A stretch of 57,794 nucleotides of DNA from a virus. The translations under genes and the position numbers were made by a program. The notes beneath the pieces are model-generated. The model was not told where the DNA came from. It saw only the letters and a program-made list of their open reading frames with translations, and ran no database searches. The stretch is taken from IMG/VR virus record IMGVR_UViG_3300036846_000250, positions 1-57,794 of that record, one strand, 5' to 3'. Below are positions 33,548-40,625 of the stretch, piece after piece (position 1 is the first letter of the stretch; every line of letters begins with the position of its first letter).

Positions 33548-34218
33548 GAAAACAAACGCGCCTCAGCGACGCCGAGCTGCACAAGCGTAATCCGCGCACG
33601 ATTACCGACGAGCAATTGGAGCGGCTGAAAAATGCCATGCGAAAATATGGCGACCTGTCTGGTTTAATTGCGAACCTGACGACCGGCAATTACATCGGCG
33701 GCAATCAGCGCGTCAAAATACTGGGCGACTTGCCAGTGTCGATTGTGCGCCGATACGCTACGCCGACAGCGTGCGGGACTGTGGCGGAAGGCGTGGTCAT
33801 ATACGAGGGCGAACGCTTTACTTATCGGCAAGTCCGCTGGTCTGAACAGCAGGAACTGGCTGCGATGATCGCGGCCAATCAACACGGCGGCGAATGGGAC
33901 ATGCCAGGCTTGGGCGACCTGCTGATGCAGCTGCGTGACGAGAATTACGAAATGCCGTTGCTCGGGTTCGACGCTAAAGAACTCGCCTCGATGCTGGCAG
34001 AATCAAAGAGCGGCAACGGACGGACTGGCGACGAATTGCGAACGGTGCTGCTCAGTTACGACGAAGTTCAATTTCCAATCTTCATGGAACGCGTGCAGTT
34101 GTTAGGCGAACACTATGGCGCGACCAATGTGGCTGACACGGTGCTGCAAGCTGTGAGCGATACCTATGCGCGTAAAGCGGCCGAAATTGCTGACTCAAAA
34201 CAGCGAGCTGAAAGCTGA
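33544..34218 (+). CDS. Second ParB-like protein
   Basis: 224 residues. A degenerate ParB-type domain at the N-terminus: NPRTITDEQLERLKNAMRKYGDLSG, then TTGNYIGGNQRVKIL and later QQELAAMIAANQHGGEWD. The C-terminal half is helical and shares the general plan of phage ParB-like partner proteins. It overlaps the DpdA-like stop by ATGA. With the ParB-like gene on the other side, it brackets the transglycosylase, so the three may act as a complex; inference. Confidence 0.75.
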   Translation: MRKQTRLSDAELHKRNPRTITDEQLERLKNAMRKYGDLSGLIANLTTGNYIGGNQRVKILGDLPVSIVRRYATPTACGTVAEGVVIYEGERFTYRQVRWSEQQELAAMIAANQHGGEWDMPGLGDLLMQLRDENYEMPLLGFDAKELASMLAESKSGNGRTGDELRTVLLSYDEVQFPIFMERVQLLGEHYGATNVADTVLQAVSDTYARKAAEIADSKQRAES

Positions 34219-34867
34219 CGGCGTTTTCAATTGGTCGCTGCCAGCGTGGGCGATCAAGCTGCGCGACGGTCGCAAGTTCAACGTGTGTCCGAACGCTGGC
34301 ATCTGCGCCACGCTGTGCTACGCGCGGAACGGGACGTATATGTTTCCAGAAGTGCGAGCGGCGCATGAACGAAATCTGTTGCTGGTGCTGGATCATCTGG
34401 CGCTGTGGGAAAAATGGCTGACAGCGGAATTGCTCGAGCGGCGCTACCACGGCAAACACATCCGCATCCATGACTCTGGCGACTTTTTCAGCGACGACTA
34501 TTTGCTGGCGTGGCTGCGCGTGATTCGCGTCACACCGTGGGCGACGTTCTACGCTTACACCAAGGAAGTCAGTCGGTTCAAGCGGCTGGTTGAATCCGAT
34601 CCGCCGGCGAATTTCAAATGGATCTATTCGCTTGGCGGTCGCGAGGATCATTTGATCGACCGCGAGAACGACAGACACGCAGACGTATTTCCTGACAGAC
34701 TGTCGGCGGTGCTGGCTGGTTACGTCACGCAACAGGCCAGCGACTTGTTCGCGATTTACAGCGCACGAAAAGTCGGGATCGTGGCAAACAACATTCCACA
34801 ATTTCGCAAGCGGCAGGGCAAACACACGTTCGCCGACTTGCAAAACGAAAGGGCAAAACGCAAATGA
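34166..34867 (+). CDS. Gp88-like cysteine-cluster protein
   Basis: 233 residues overlapping the previous gene by 53 bases. The motif NVCPNAGICATLCYARNGTY places Cys at 41, 47 and 51, characteristic of the phage Gp88 family. Conserved IRIHDSGDFFSDDYLLAW and FYAYTKE segments follow. The function of this family is unknown; a metal or Fe-S cofactor is plausible. Its presence between DpdA and QueD suggests a role in modification chemistry or DNA targeting. Confidence 0.78.
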   Translation: MRVKRPKLLTQNSELKADGVFNWSLPAWAIKLRDGRKFNVCPNAGICATLCYARNGTYMFPEVRAAHERNLLLVLDHLALWEKWLTAELLERRYHGKHIRIHDSGDFFSDDYLLAWLRVIRVTPWATFYAYTKEVSRFKRLVESDPPANFKWIYSLGGREDHLIDRENDRHADVFPDRLSAVLAGYVTQQASDLFAIYSARKVGIVANNIPQFRKRQGKHTFADLQNERAKRK

Positions 34868-35199
34868 CGATATTTATCACCACACGATTTGAAGGCTTTC
34901 ACAGCTGGCCGAACGCGCCGAGCGAAGTGGCGTTCCTGCGCGATCCGCACAGGCACATTTTTCATGTGCGCTGCTGGCGTGAAGTGACACACGACGACCG
35001 CGACGTCGAGTTCATCCTGTGGAAACGCGAAATAGAAAAACAGATCGGACTGCTGGCGGACGCCAACGACACGAAACACTGGTCGTGCGAGCGGTGGGCG
35101 CGAGCGATCGGCGAACGCTGCGGTGCGCACTCGGTCGAAGTTTCCGAGGACGGCGAGAACGGTGCGCTCTGGTCCGACAACGACAGCACGGTTTTATGA
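34864..35199 (+). CDS. T-fold (QueD-like) paralogue
   Basis: 111 residues. Compared with QueD it keeps an early His in EGFHSW (H13), then PHRHIFHV (H29, H31), matching the three-histidine zinc site of the 6-pyruvoyltetrahydropterin synthase fold, and a VEFILWKREI strand-helix like the IVDFGKL of QueD. The QueD catalytic Cys motif is absent. It could act on a 7-deazaguanine precursor, e.g. as a carboxy-deazaguanine decarboxylase; inference. Coupled by ATGA at both ends. Confidence 0.62.
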   Translation: MTIFITTRFEGFHSWPNAPSEVAFLRDPHRHIFHVRCWREVTHDDRDVEFILWKREIEKQIGLLADANDTKHWSCERWARAIGERCGAHSVEVSEDGENGALWSDNDSTVL

Positions 35200-35426
35200 G
35201 AATCGAAATCCACACACGTCCACTGATACTGGCAAAGCTGGCTGGCCAGACCGACTGCGCACAAGAGGTCGACGTCTGGCTGTTCACAGGCGACGAATAC
35301 GACTGCGGCAGCGTGATACTCGAGGCGGTCGTGCCTAGCAAAGCGAAGGCGAACAAGATGATCGACGACTTGGTTGTGGCGTTCGCCAGCGCGGCTGTGA
35401 TCGTGAACGACAATCAGCAGTCATAA
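35196..35426 (+). CDS. Small hypothetical protein of the modification locus
   Basis: 76 residues from an ATGA overlap at 35196. Beta-alpha-like pattern (MRIEIHTRPLILAKL, DVWLFTGDEYDCGSVILEAVVPS, NKMIDDLVVAFASAAVIV). No family was recognised. It ends the first block of the modification genes; a convergent gap follows. Confidence 0.68.
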   Translation: MRIEIHTRPLILAKLAGQTDCAQEVDVWLFTGDEYDCGSVILEAVVPSKAKANKMIDDLVVAFASAAVIVNDNQQS

Positions 35427-35436
35427 AGCGCCTCAG

Positions 35437-35545
35437 GAATGGCGATTGCTCGCGCGAGGATTGCGCGTATCGCGTTTTGTTATGGCGGTGGCTGTGGCGA
35501 CACTGGAATGAAGGCAAAACGATTCTAAAGGGATTCTGGTGCGTT
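35437..35545 (+). repeat. Long inverted-repeat element, copy C
   Basis: GAGGATTGCGC then GTATCGCGTTTT as left arm (35463-35477), a centre with GGTGGCTGTGGCGACACTGG, and right arm AAAACGATTCTA at 35516-35527. Lies in the convergent gap after the first modification block. Confidence 0.8.
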
Positions 35546-35571
35546 CTGCTCAAACGCGCGTAAAAACAAGG

Positions 35572-35594
35572 TATCTGCGTTTGGTGATAAGCTT
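35572..35594 (+). repeat. Stem-loop repeat, copy 10 (truncated left arm)
   Basis: GTATC, loop TGCGTTTGGT and right arm GATAAGCTT. The same truncated form as copies 2 and 11. Confidence 0.82.
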
Positions 35595-35600
35595 CGAGGC

Positions 35601-35638
35601 AAAAAAAAGCGCCGCCGGATTTCTCCGACGGCGCTGCC
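35601..35638 (-). terminator. Rho-independent terminator for the leftward gene
   Basis: On the minus strand a stem GGCAGCGCCGTCGG-type / CCGGCGGCGC followed by eight T, 25 bases after the stop of gene 35663-36196. Confidence 0.85.
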
Positions 35639-35662
35639 TTATGCCTTAACCGACGAACGGTA

Positions 35663-36196
35663 TCAGGCGTCTGCTGCGGCCACAAGTTCTTTCAACGCTT
35701 TTTTGCTGACAGGCGCTGGCGTGCCTCGCAGACCGTGGCGGCCTGCCTGCACGAACGTGCGAATCGCGGCGACGGACGCACGCGGCTCAACGGTGTGAAT
35801 CGCGGCGACGGCTACGGCTGGTTTGAATCCAGCTTTGCCGAACGCGCGAGCGACTGCGACGACCGGATAACCGAGCACAGGCTTCAACGGGCGCTTGCCG
35901 TTCGCCACTTGTTTCTTGGCGGACTTGGCTGCACGCGCGTCGACTTTCTTGGCTTTTTTCATGGTTGCCTCCGTGGTGTTGACCGCCTCCTGCAAGTCGG
36001 CGACGGTGGGTTTGGTTTTGCCAGCGGTTGCTGGCTTTGCGAACACTTGCTCGGCGACTGCTTCGCCGTGTTCGTCTGTGATGATCCGGCGCAGGTTTCC
36101 CTCCGTCGGACGGACTTGGTTTGCTTTGCAGACGTTTTTGGCATCGCGTATCATTTCGGCGATGTCGTTTTTGCTGTAGGTGACTGATGTTTTCAT
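35663..36196 (-). CDS. Lys/Ala-rich putative DNA-binding protein
   Basis: 177 residues from the ATG at 36196 behind AGGGACGGC. The N-terminus (YSKNDIAEMIRDAKNVCKANQ) is helical; the middle is Lys/Ala rich (KKAKKVDARAAKSAKKQVANGKR when read in parts), reminiscent of histone-H1-like tails; the C-terminus repeats PAVAVAAI and VAAIRTF motifs. Isolated leftward gene inside the modification locus. Nucleoid or transcription regulation is possible. Confidence 0.7.
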   Translation of the reverse strand: MKTSVTYSKNDIAEMIRDAKNVCKANQVRPTEGNLRRIITDEHGEAVAEQVFAKPATAGKTKPTVADLQEAVNTTEATMKKAKKVDARAAKSAKKQVANGKRPLKPVLGYPVVAVARAFGKAGFKPAVAVAAIHTVEPRASVAAIRTFVQAGRHGLRGTPAPVSKKALKELVAAADA

Positions 36197-36304
36197 GCCG
36201 TCCCTGTCCATCCGGAAACCAGTTCCGCAACAGTTCAAGCAAACTTTTTTCAAAATATTTTTTGGCGCTGCCTCCGGTGATGCTGCGCAAAAAAAACTTG
36301 CATC

Positions 36305-36769
36305 GTGTTCCCGACCGAAATAGAAGTTCGGGACGTGTTCACCTGCACAAAGACTTATGCCGACCTGCCGTTTGCGCATCGTGCGCCACAGCACGATGGA
36401 CATTGCAAATTGATCCACGGACACAATTGGTCTTTCACGATCACGTTCTGCGCCACATCGCGCGACGCTAACGGCTTCATCGTGGACTTCGGGAAGCTTG
36501 GCGAATTCCGGCAGATGCTGTGGGACATATTCGATCACAAGTTCGTGGTGTCGCAGGACGATCCGCTGCTGCGTGAGATCGGCTGCTTCCTCCGCGACAA
36601 CCAGATTTCCAATCTGACGGTCGTGCCGGATTGCTCGAGCGAAGGCATCGCCGAGTTCGTGTCTGGTCTGGCGGACGCCTACGTCCGGAAACTGACCGAT
36701 GACAGGGCGCGCGTCATCGAAGTGATCGTCCATGAGAGCGCGTCGAATGTGGCGACCTACCGGCCATGA
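36305..36769 (+). CDS. queD: QueD, 6-carboxytetrahydropterin synthase
   Basis: 154 residues from a GTG at 36305. Zinc-binding histidines at 25, 38 and 40 (FAHR ... LIHGHNW), catalytic Cys34 in DGHCKLIHGH, and NGFIVDFGKL are intact. Converts dihydroneopterin triphosphate to 6-carboxytetrahydropterin, the second step towards 7-deazaguanine bases. Coupled by ATGA to queE. The GTG start lacks a strong ribosome binding site. Confidence 0.92.
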   Translation: MFPTEIEVRDVFTCTKTYADLPFAHRAPQHDGHCKLIHGHNWSFTITFCATSRDANGFIVDFGKLGEFRQMLWDIFDHKFVVSQDDPLLREIGCFLRDNQISNLTVVPDCSSEGIAEFVSGLADAYVRKLTDDRARVIEVIVHESASNVATYRP

Positions 36770-37461
36770 TAAAAATCTCTGAAATATTCGGGCCGGTGAT
36801 ACAGGGCGAGGGCGCACACATCGGTGTGCCGACGGTGTTCGTTAGGACTGGCGGCTGCGATTATCGCTGCTCATGGTGCGACACGATGTATGCCGTCGAC
36901 AAAAAGTTCTCAGGCGAGTGGCGAGGGATGTCGAACGACGAAGTCTTGCAGGCGATCTACGCGCGGTCACACCGGCCGATACTCGTTACGCTGTCCGGCG
37001 GCAATCCGGCGCTGTTCGATTTTTCATTCGTGATCGATGAACTGCACGACCAGAAATTTCGCGTGACCATCGAAACACAGGGCAGCGTGCCGCGCGACTG
37101 GTTTGGTCAGCTCGATCACATGACGCTGTCGCCGAAACCGCCCTCGAGCGGAATGCCAACGGATCTGGCGAAGCTGGATACCTGCGTGTCGAAGCTGGAC
37201 CGGACGAAGCAATCACTCAAAATCGTGGTGGCCGACGACGCTGATTACGACTACGCGCGACACATCGCCGACCGATATCCGAACGTGAAATTATACTTGC
37301 AAGTCTGCAATCCTGATCCGGCAGTCGAGGGCGATATCATGGCGATGCTGTTGGACAAATTGCGCTGGCTGTCTGACAAGGTTTTGTCGGACTGCTGGTA
37401 TACCGCGACGGTGCTGCCACAGCTGCATGTTCTCTTATACGGAAATCGGCGTGGAATCTAA
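36766..37461 (+). CDS. queE: QueE, 7-carboxy-7-deazaguanine synthase
   Basis: 231 residues. Radical SAM CX3CX2C motif CDYRCSWCD (Cys31, 35, 38), the [20 protein letters not shown]-terminus typical of QueE, and LSGGNPAL for SAM binding. It forms 7-carboxy-7-deazaguanine from carboxytetrahydropterin. Follows queD, precedes and overlaps folE by 35 bases. A GTTAGGA variant lies at 36841. Confidence 0.94.
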   Translation: MIKISEIFGPVIQGEGAHIGVPTVFVRTGGCDYRCSWCDTMYAVDKKFSGEWRGMSNDEVLQAIYARSHRPILVTLSGGNPALFDFSFVIDELHDQKFRVTIETQGSVPRDWFGQLDHMTLSPKPPSSGMPTDLAKLDTCVSKLDRTKQSLKIVVADDADYDYARHIADRYPNVKLYLQVCNPDPAVEGDIMAMLLDKLRWLSDKVLSDCWYTATVLPQLHVLLYGNRRGI

Positions 37462-38314
37462 ACACACACAATTGTCGTGGGCTGACATTCGCAGTTTGAT
37501 CGCCGACCGGATTCCAAAAGACCTTCTGGTTTACGGCGTGCCGCGCGGCGGCGCGGTCGTGGCTGCGATGCGCGGCCGCAACGTGGACAATGCGCCGGAC
37601 GCCGACGTGATCGTGGACGACATAATCGACAGCGGACGGACGCGCGACAAATTCAAGCACATGTTTCCTGACAAGATGTTCGTCGCGCTGATCGACAAGA
37701 CCGACCAGAGCGATCCGCATCTGCGCGACGGCTGGATTCATTTTCCGTGGGAGCCGCCAGCGGAGACCGACATACAGGAATCGGTGACGCGGATTCTGGA
37801 ATACATCGGCGACCGACCGGAGCGCGAAGGCTTGAAGGAAACTCCTGCGCGTGTCGTCAGGTCGTGGGACGAAATATTCGCTGGCTACAAAATGAAAGTC
37901 GAAGACGTGCTGTGCAAAGAGTTCGAGGCGGACGGCTACGACGAATTGATCATCTGCCGGAACATCGATTTCTACTCGACGTGCGAACATCATCTGCAAC
38001 CGTTCTTCGGACGTGCGCACGTCGGCTACATCCCGAAACGTAAAGTGGTCGGCCTGTCGAAGCTGGCGCGGCTCGTCGATCTGTTCGCGCGTCGGTTGCA
38101 GATACAGGAGCGACTGACAGCTCAGATCGCGGACGCGCTCGAGGAACATCTGCAACCGTTAGGCGTGGCGGTGCTGATCGAGGCGCAACATTTCTGCATG
38201 GTCTGTCGCGGCGTGCGCAAACAAAACTCCTGCATGACGACGAGCAGTCTGAAAGGTTTATTCCGGAGCGCGGAAGCTCGCGCGGAATTTTTCGCTCTGG
38301 TGGCGCGATCATGA
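37427..38314 (+). CDS. folE: Phosphoribosyltransferase-FolE fusion (GTP cyclohydrolase I)
   Basis: 295 residues. Residues 1-108 are a PRPP-dependent phosphoribosyltransferase: [13 protein letters not shown] and the PRPP loop [12 protein letters not shown] (61-72). Residues 112-295 are GTP cyclohydrolase I, with the zinc and active-site motifs CEHH (186-189) and HFCMVCRG (256-262), all present. FolE opens the 7-deazaguanine pathway from GTP; the transferase could recycle guanine released by DpdA to GMP; inference. Start overlaps queE. Confidence 0.92.
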   Translation: MFSYTEIGVESKHTQLSWADIRSLIADRIPKDLLVYGVPRGGAVVAAMRGRNVDNAPDADVIVDDIIDSGRTRDKFKHMFPDKMFVALIDKTDQSDPHLRDGWIHFPWEPPAETDIQESVTRILEYIGDRPEREGLKETPARVVRSWDEIFAGYKMKVEDVLCKEFEADGYDELIICRNIDFYSTCEHHLQPFFGRAHVGYIPKRKVVGLSKLARLVDLFARRLQIQERLTAQIADALEEHLQPLGVAVLIEAQHFCMVCRGVRKQNSCMTTSSLKGLFRSAEARAEFFALVARS

Positions 38315-38397
38315 TCTCGTCGATCGACTTCATTGGCTGCGGCGTGCCCGTGCTGTTGTTCTGCTACAGCGAGAACATTCCGTGGACTTGGACATGA
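38311..38397 (+). CDS. Possible 28-residue micro-protein
   Basis: Starts at the ATGA overlapping the folE stop and ends at 38397, 10 bases before the next ATG. It is partly hydrophobic ([11 protein letters not shown]) and could be a short membrane peptide or a translational link between folE and the next gene. Too short to assign; low confidence. Confidence 0.35.
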   Translation: MISSIDFIGCGVPVLLFCYSENIPWTWT

Positions 38398-38407
38398 ACA
38401 TGACCAC

Positions 38408-38599
38408 ATGAAACAACCACTGAACGTGATTGTCGAAGGTGCTCTCGACTGGTGGCGTCAAATCGATACGCAACGCTACTACCGGATCGTGTGGGCGTCG
38501 CCGCACGAAGTCGCTGCGATCTCCGACAGCGATACCTGGCTCGGCTCTGCGGTAACGTTCGTCCGAGAATTTGAACGCATCGACGGCGGTGCTGTATAA
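38408..38599 (+). CDS. Small hypothetical protein
   Basis: 63 residues from the ATG at 38408, close behind the micro-protein. The sequence (MKQPLNVIVEGALDWWRQID...WLGSAVTFVREFERID) is compact alpha/beta-like with a Trp pair. No family was recognised. Its last codons abut the 19-bp repeat array. Confidence 0.6.
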   Translation: MKQPLNVIVEGALDWWRQIDTQRYYRIVWASPHEVAAISDSDTWLGSAVTFVREFERIDGGAV

Positions 38600-38713
38600 C
38601 AACGGCAGTGGTGTATATCGCCGGAAGGTGCGTCGCGCCCCAAAAGGCATGTATGACAACGGCAGTCCTGTATAACGACGCCGGTGCTGTATATCGCCGC
38701 GAAGTGCGTCGGC
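38593..38713 (+). repeat. 19-bp-phased iteron-like array
   Basis: TGTATAAC, TGTATATC or TGTATGAC begins at 38593, 38612, 38650, 38669 and 38688, all in register with a 19-bp period. The units at 38631 and 38707 keep the register but read CGTCG. Each unit pairs the AT-rich word with a GC-rich second half (CGGCAGT or CGCCGG). Such phased direct repeats are typical of initiator iterons or repressor arrays. Confidence 0.75.
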
Positions 38714-38857
38714 ATTTTGCTGCGTGTCTCCCAGCAGCGAAAATCGCTGGACAAAAATATTTTCCCCCTGCGTGTCTCCCAGCAGGGTCTGGATTTGAAG
38801 CGAGAAAAATCCGCTTTTTCGCCATTGTCTTTTGATGGAGCACCCTGAGCGTGCGGA
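38714..38857 (+). other. Hairpin-rich boundary region
   Basis: Two copies of TGCGTGTCTCCCAGCAG (near 38721 and 38772), each able to fold CTGC/GCAG or CCCTGC/GCAGGG hairpins, then GCGAGAAAAA...CTTTTTCGC near 38801-38822 and GCCATTGTCTTT. Related words occur at 5978-6120 and 2295-2370. Likely transcription-attenuation or processing elements before gene 38858-39073. Confidence 0.5.
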
Positions 38858-39073
38858 ATGATACACACACAGAAACCAAATCCAGATTGCATCAAAGGGC
38901 GGATCTTCCGACACAAGAACGGCAAATTTTACATCGTGTTTGCGGCTGACGGCTGCTTCTACAAAGACGGGCAACCGGTCTTCGGGATGTTCGGCGGTCA
39001 GACGCTGCGCGACGGAAAACCATACGGGCCAATGCGCGACATGGCGATTGCCAACGTTGCGGAGTGGCTCTAA
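38858..39073 (+). CDS. Small hypothetical protein
   Basis: 71 residues, ATG at 38858 after GCGGA. Beta-rich (CIKGRIFRHKNGKFYIVFA, DGCFYKDGQPVFGMFGG). Resembles small phage early proteins, but no family was recognised. First gene downstream of the repeat array. Confidence 0.65.
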   Translation: MIHTQKPNPDCIKGRIFRHKNGKFYIVFAADGCFYKDGQPVFGMFGGQTLRDGKPYGPMRDMAIANVAEWL

Positions 39074-39094
39074 CAACCAACGGAAAATACACAC

Positions 39095-39451
39095 ATGACA
39101 AAAATACTGACAATAAAAAAAGCGGCGGCGGCTGGACGGTCGTTCGGTCGCGGAATGGATAACTACCGAACACCGGCACGTTACGAAATTTTCTTCAACG
39201 ACCGGCTGATCGGTTCAATCGTCGGCAAGCGTGTCGGCTACATGGACAGCGGCACTTGGGAAATCTACTACGTCGAAGCGGCGACCGGACTGTGGCGACC
39301 AGCGAAGACGTTCTACATAGGCGGACGCAAGGCGGCTGTGGAATGGGTTCACGCCGAGACGCCTCGGCTTATGTGCCTGCATCACGGAACGACGCCTGCC
39401 GAGCTTGACGAGATCGACCGCCGGATCGCTGCGGCGGTGCGAAAAAACTGA
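39095..39451 (+). CDS. Hypothetical protein
   Basis: 118 residues, ATG at 39095 after a leader with GGAAAATACACAC. Alternating beta and helical segments (YEIFFNDRLIGSIVGKRVGYMDSG, WEIYYVEAATGLWRP) and a C-terminal helix (AELDEIDRRIAAAVRKN). No family was recognised. Last plus gene of the window; a strong terminator follows. Confidence 0.68.
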   Translation: MTKILTIKKAAAAGRSFGRGMDNYRTPARYEIFFNDRLIGSIVGKRVGYMDSGTWEIYYVEAATGLWRPAKTFYIGGRKAAVEWVHAETPRLMCLHHGTTPAELDEIDRRIAAAVRKN

Positions 39452-39470
39452 CGGATCGCCTGACCAACGA

Positions 39471-39504
39471 CGGCTGCACTGGAAACGGTGCAGCCGTTTT
39501 TTTT
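39471..39504 (+). terminator. Rho-independent terminator
   Basis: Stem CGGCTGCAC / GTGCAGCCG with a 9-base loop, followed by eight T, just after the stop of gene 39095-39451. Confidence 0.9.
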
Positions 39505-39515
39505 GCGTCCGAAGG

Positions 39516-39537
39516 TATCTGCAAACGGTGATAAGCT
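39516..39537 (+). repeat. Stem-loop repeat, copy 11 (diverged)
   Basis: TATC, loop TGCAAACGGT, then GATAAGCT. Loop sequence altered and left arm truncated. Lies between a terminator and long inverted-repeat element D. Confidence 0.75.
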
Positions 39538-39539
39538 AA

Positions 39540-39625
39540 AACGCGCGAGGATTGCGCTAGAATCGTTTTGATGTGGTTTGGCTATGGTGACACTGGTCAA
39601 GGCAACAAAACGCGATATACACAAA
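39540..39625 (+). repeat. Long inverted-repeat element, copy D
   Basis: Left arm GCGCTAGAATCGTTTT at 39554-39569, central TTTGGCTATGGTGACACTGG, right arm AAAACGCGATATAC at 39607-39620. Here the left arm is of the AGAATCG type and the right of the GATATAC type. Confidence 0.8.
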
Positions 39626-39791
39626 CGTCAGCGCGGCAATGGGCATTCTGGAAGCGGATCAGGACTGCTCTAAGGCAAAAAGAGAGCGGCGACAGATATC
39701 CGGTCCGTCGCCGCCCCTATGGTTTCATGTCTCAGTTCCACCTACAGTTCCACTTCAATGAAACGCTAGCACAGCGAAAGCGCGGTGCAAA
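39626..39791. other. Convergent gap after repeat D
   Basis: About 165 bases between the last plus-strand transcript and the end of the first leftward early gene. No gene seen. A sequence GATATCCGGTCCGTCGCCG near 39695 might form a weak stem. Confidence 0.35.
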
Positions 39792-39995
39792 TCATTTCAA
39801 ACTGTCGAGCCACAGCTTGACGACTGCGATCGAGTTCTTCCATCGCTTAGGATTCTCGACGTGATTCAAGATCACTCGCAGCGCCACGCGGACTGCTGGC
39901 GGCAGCGGAACGCGCACGACGTTCGAGTTCTGGTTCACTGGCGCGTTTATCGGGTCGCGCGGACCTTTGTATGCGGTGTCGCTCATTCTGCTCAT
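39792..39995 (-). CDS. Small basic hypothetical protein
   Basis: 67 residues from the ATG at 39995, which overlaps the preceding stop by ATGA. N-terminus polar (SDTAYKGPRDPINAPVNQ), then a hydrophobic/basic region with VRVPLPPAVRVALRVIL and a C-terminal helix. No family was recognised. Last gene of the leftward region. Confidence 0.65.
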   Translation of the reverse strand: MSRMSDTAYKGPRDPINAPVNQNSNVVRVPLPPAVRVALRVILNHVENPKRWKNSIAVVKLWLDSLK

Positions 39996-40174
39996 GTGGT
40001 TTTGATCACGGCGTGCTTGCACATTTTTTGCAATTGCTCCGCCGCCATTTTGGTTGCTGCCTCGCGTGTCTCTGGCGTGTCAGGCACGCCGAGTTCACGC
40101 AACATCTTCGGCACGTCGATGTGCAGCGACTGGTCGCGCTCATCGATCCATGCACAGGGCGTGATTTGTTTCAT
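39992..40174 (-). CDS. Small hypothetical protein
   Basis: 60 residues with a perfect GGAGGAAAAA ribosome binding site. Begins MKQITPCAWIDERDQSLHIDVPKML, followed by a helix (TPETREAATKMAAEQLQKM). No family was recognised. Overlaps its neighbours by ATGA on one side and a few bases on the other. Confidence 0.7.
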   Translation of the reverse strand: MKQITPCAWIDERDQSLHIDVPKMLRELGVPDTPETREAATKMAAEQLQKMCKHAVIKTT

Positions 40175-40389
40175 TTTTTCCTCCGGTCTGTAGTTATTAA
40201 CATGCCATGCGTTCGCGTTGCTGCCTCGCGCTGGCTGACTGCGAGCGCAAGGTCATGCACAGCTTGTTCACGGACTTCGTCGTAGATATGCCGGAGTGCG
40301 CCACGCGGCGTTGCTCCTGCCTGCGGATCGTCTGGCATCCATTCGCGGACGAGATTACTGACGGACTTTACAAATTCCTCGAAGTGCAT
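40171..40389 (-). CDS. Small hypothetical protein
   Basis: 72 residues, helical and charged (MHFEEFVKSVSNLVREWMPDD; HDLALAVSQREAATR). The start at 40389 has no clear ribosome binding site but lies 2 bases after the preceding stop, so coupling is likely. No family was recognised. Confidence 0.62.
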   Translation of the reverse strand: MHFEEFVKSVSNLVREWMPDDPQAGATPRGALRHIYDEVREQAVHDLALAVSQREAATRTHGMLITTDRRKK

Positions 40390-40391
40390 GG

Positions 40392-40625
40392 TTATTTAAT
40401 GTAGTGAACGAGCGCGAAGACGGCGGCGGCGATGAACACCGCAGCGCCAAGCAGGATCGCTACGGCGTGCCAGCCGGATATCGGCTGGTCAGGTTCACTG
40501 ACCGGCAGTCCTTCTTTGTTAGGCCACCAGCGGTCGTCGGCGAAATGTGCGCTGACGTGGCCTTTTTCGCCTTCGCAACGGTAATATTTGCCGTGCAAAA
40601 TTATGTTGTGCTTACACTGGCTCAT
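40392..40625 (-). CDS. Small zinc-knuckle / membrane protein
   Basis: 77 residues from the ATG at 40625 behind AAAGGAG. The N-terminus CKHNIILHGKYYRCEGEKGHVSAHF (Cys/His pattern) may bind zinc. A hydrophobic helix at about 54-72 (WHAVAILLGAAVFIAAAVF) suggests membrane anchoring with the zinc knuckle in the cytoplasm. WWPNKEG contains a GTTAGGCC motif read on the other strand (40518). Confidence 0.7.
   Translation of the reverse strand: MSQCKHNIILHGKYYRCEGEKGHVSAHFADDRWWPNKEGLPVSEPDQPISGWHAVAILLGAAVFIAAAVFALVHYIK

Noticed and set aside
38364-39094. Minus-strand frames across the iteron region
   Set aside because: Three overlapping alternative frames with repetitive translations of the DNA repeats; produced by the repeats, not by selection on protein.
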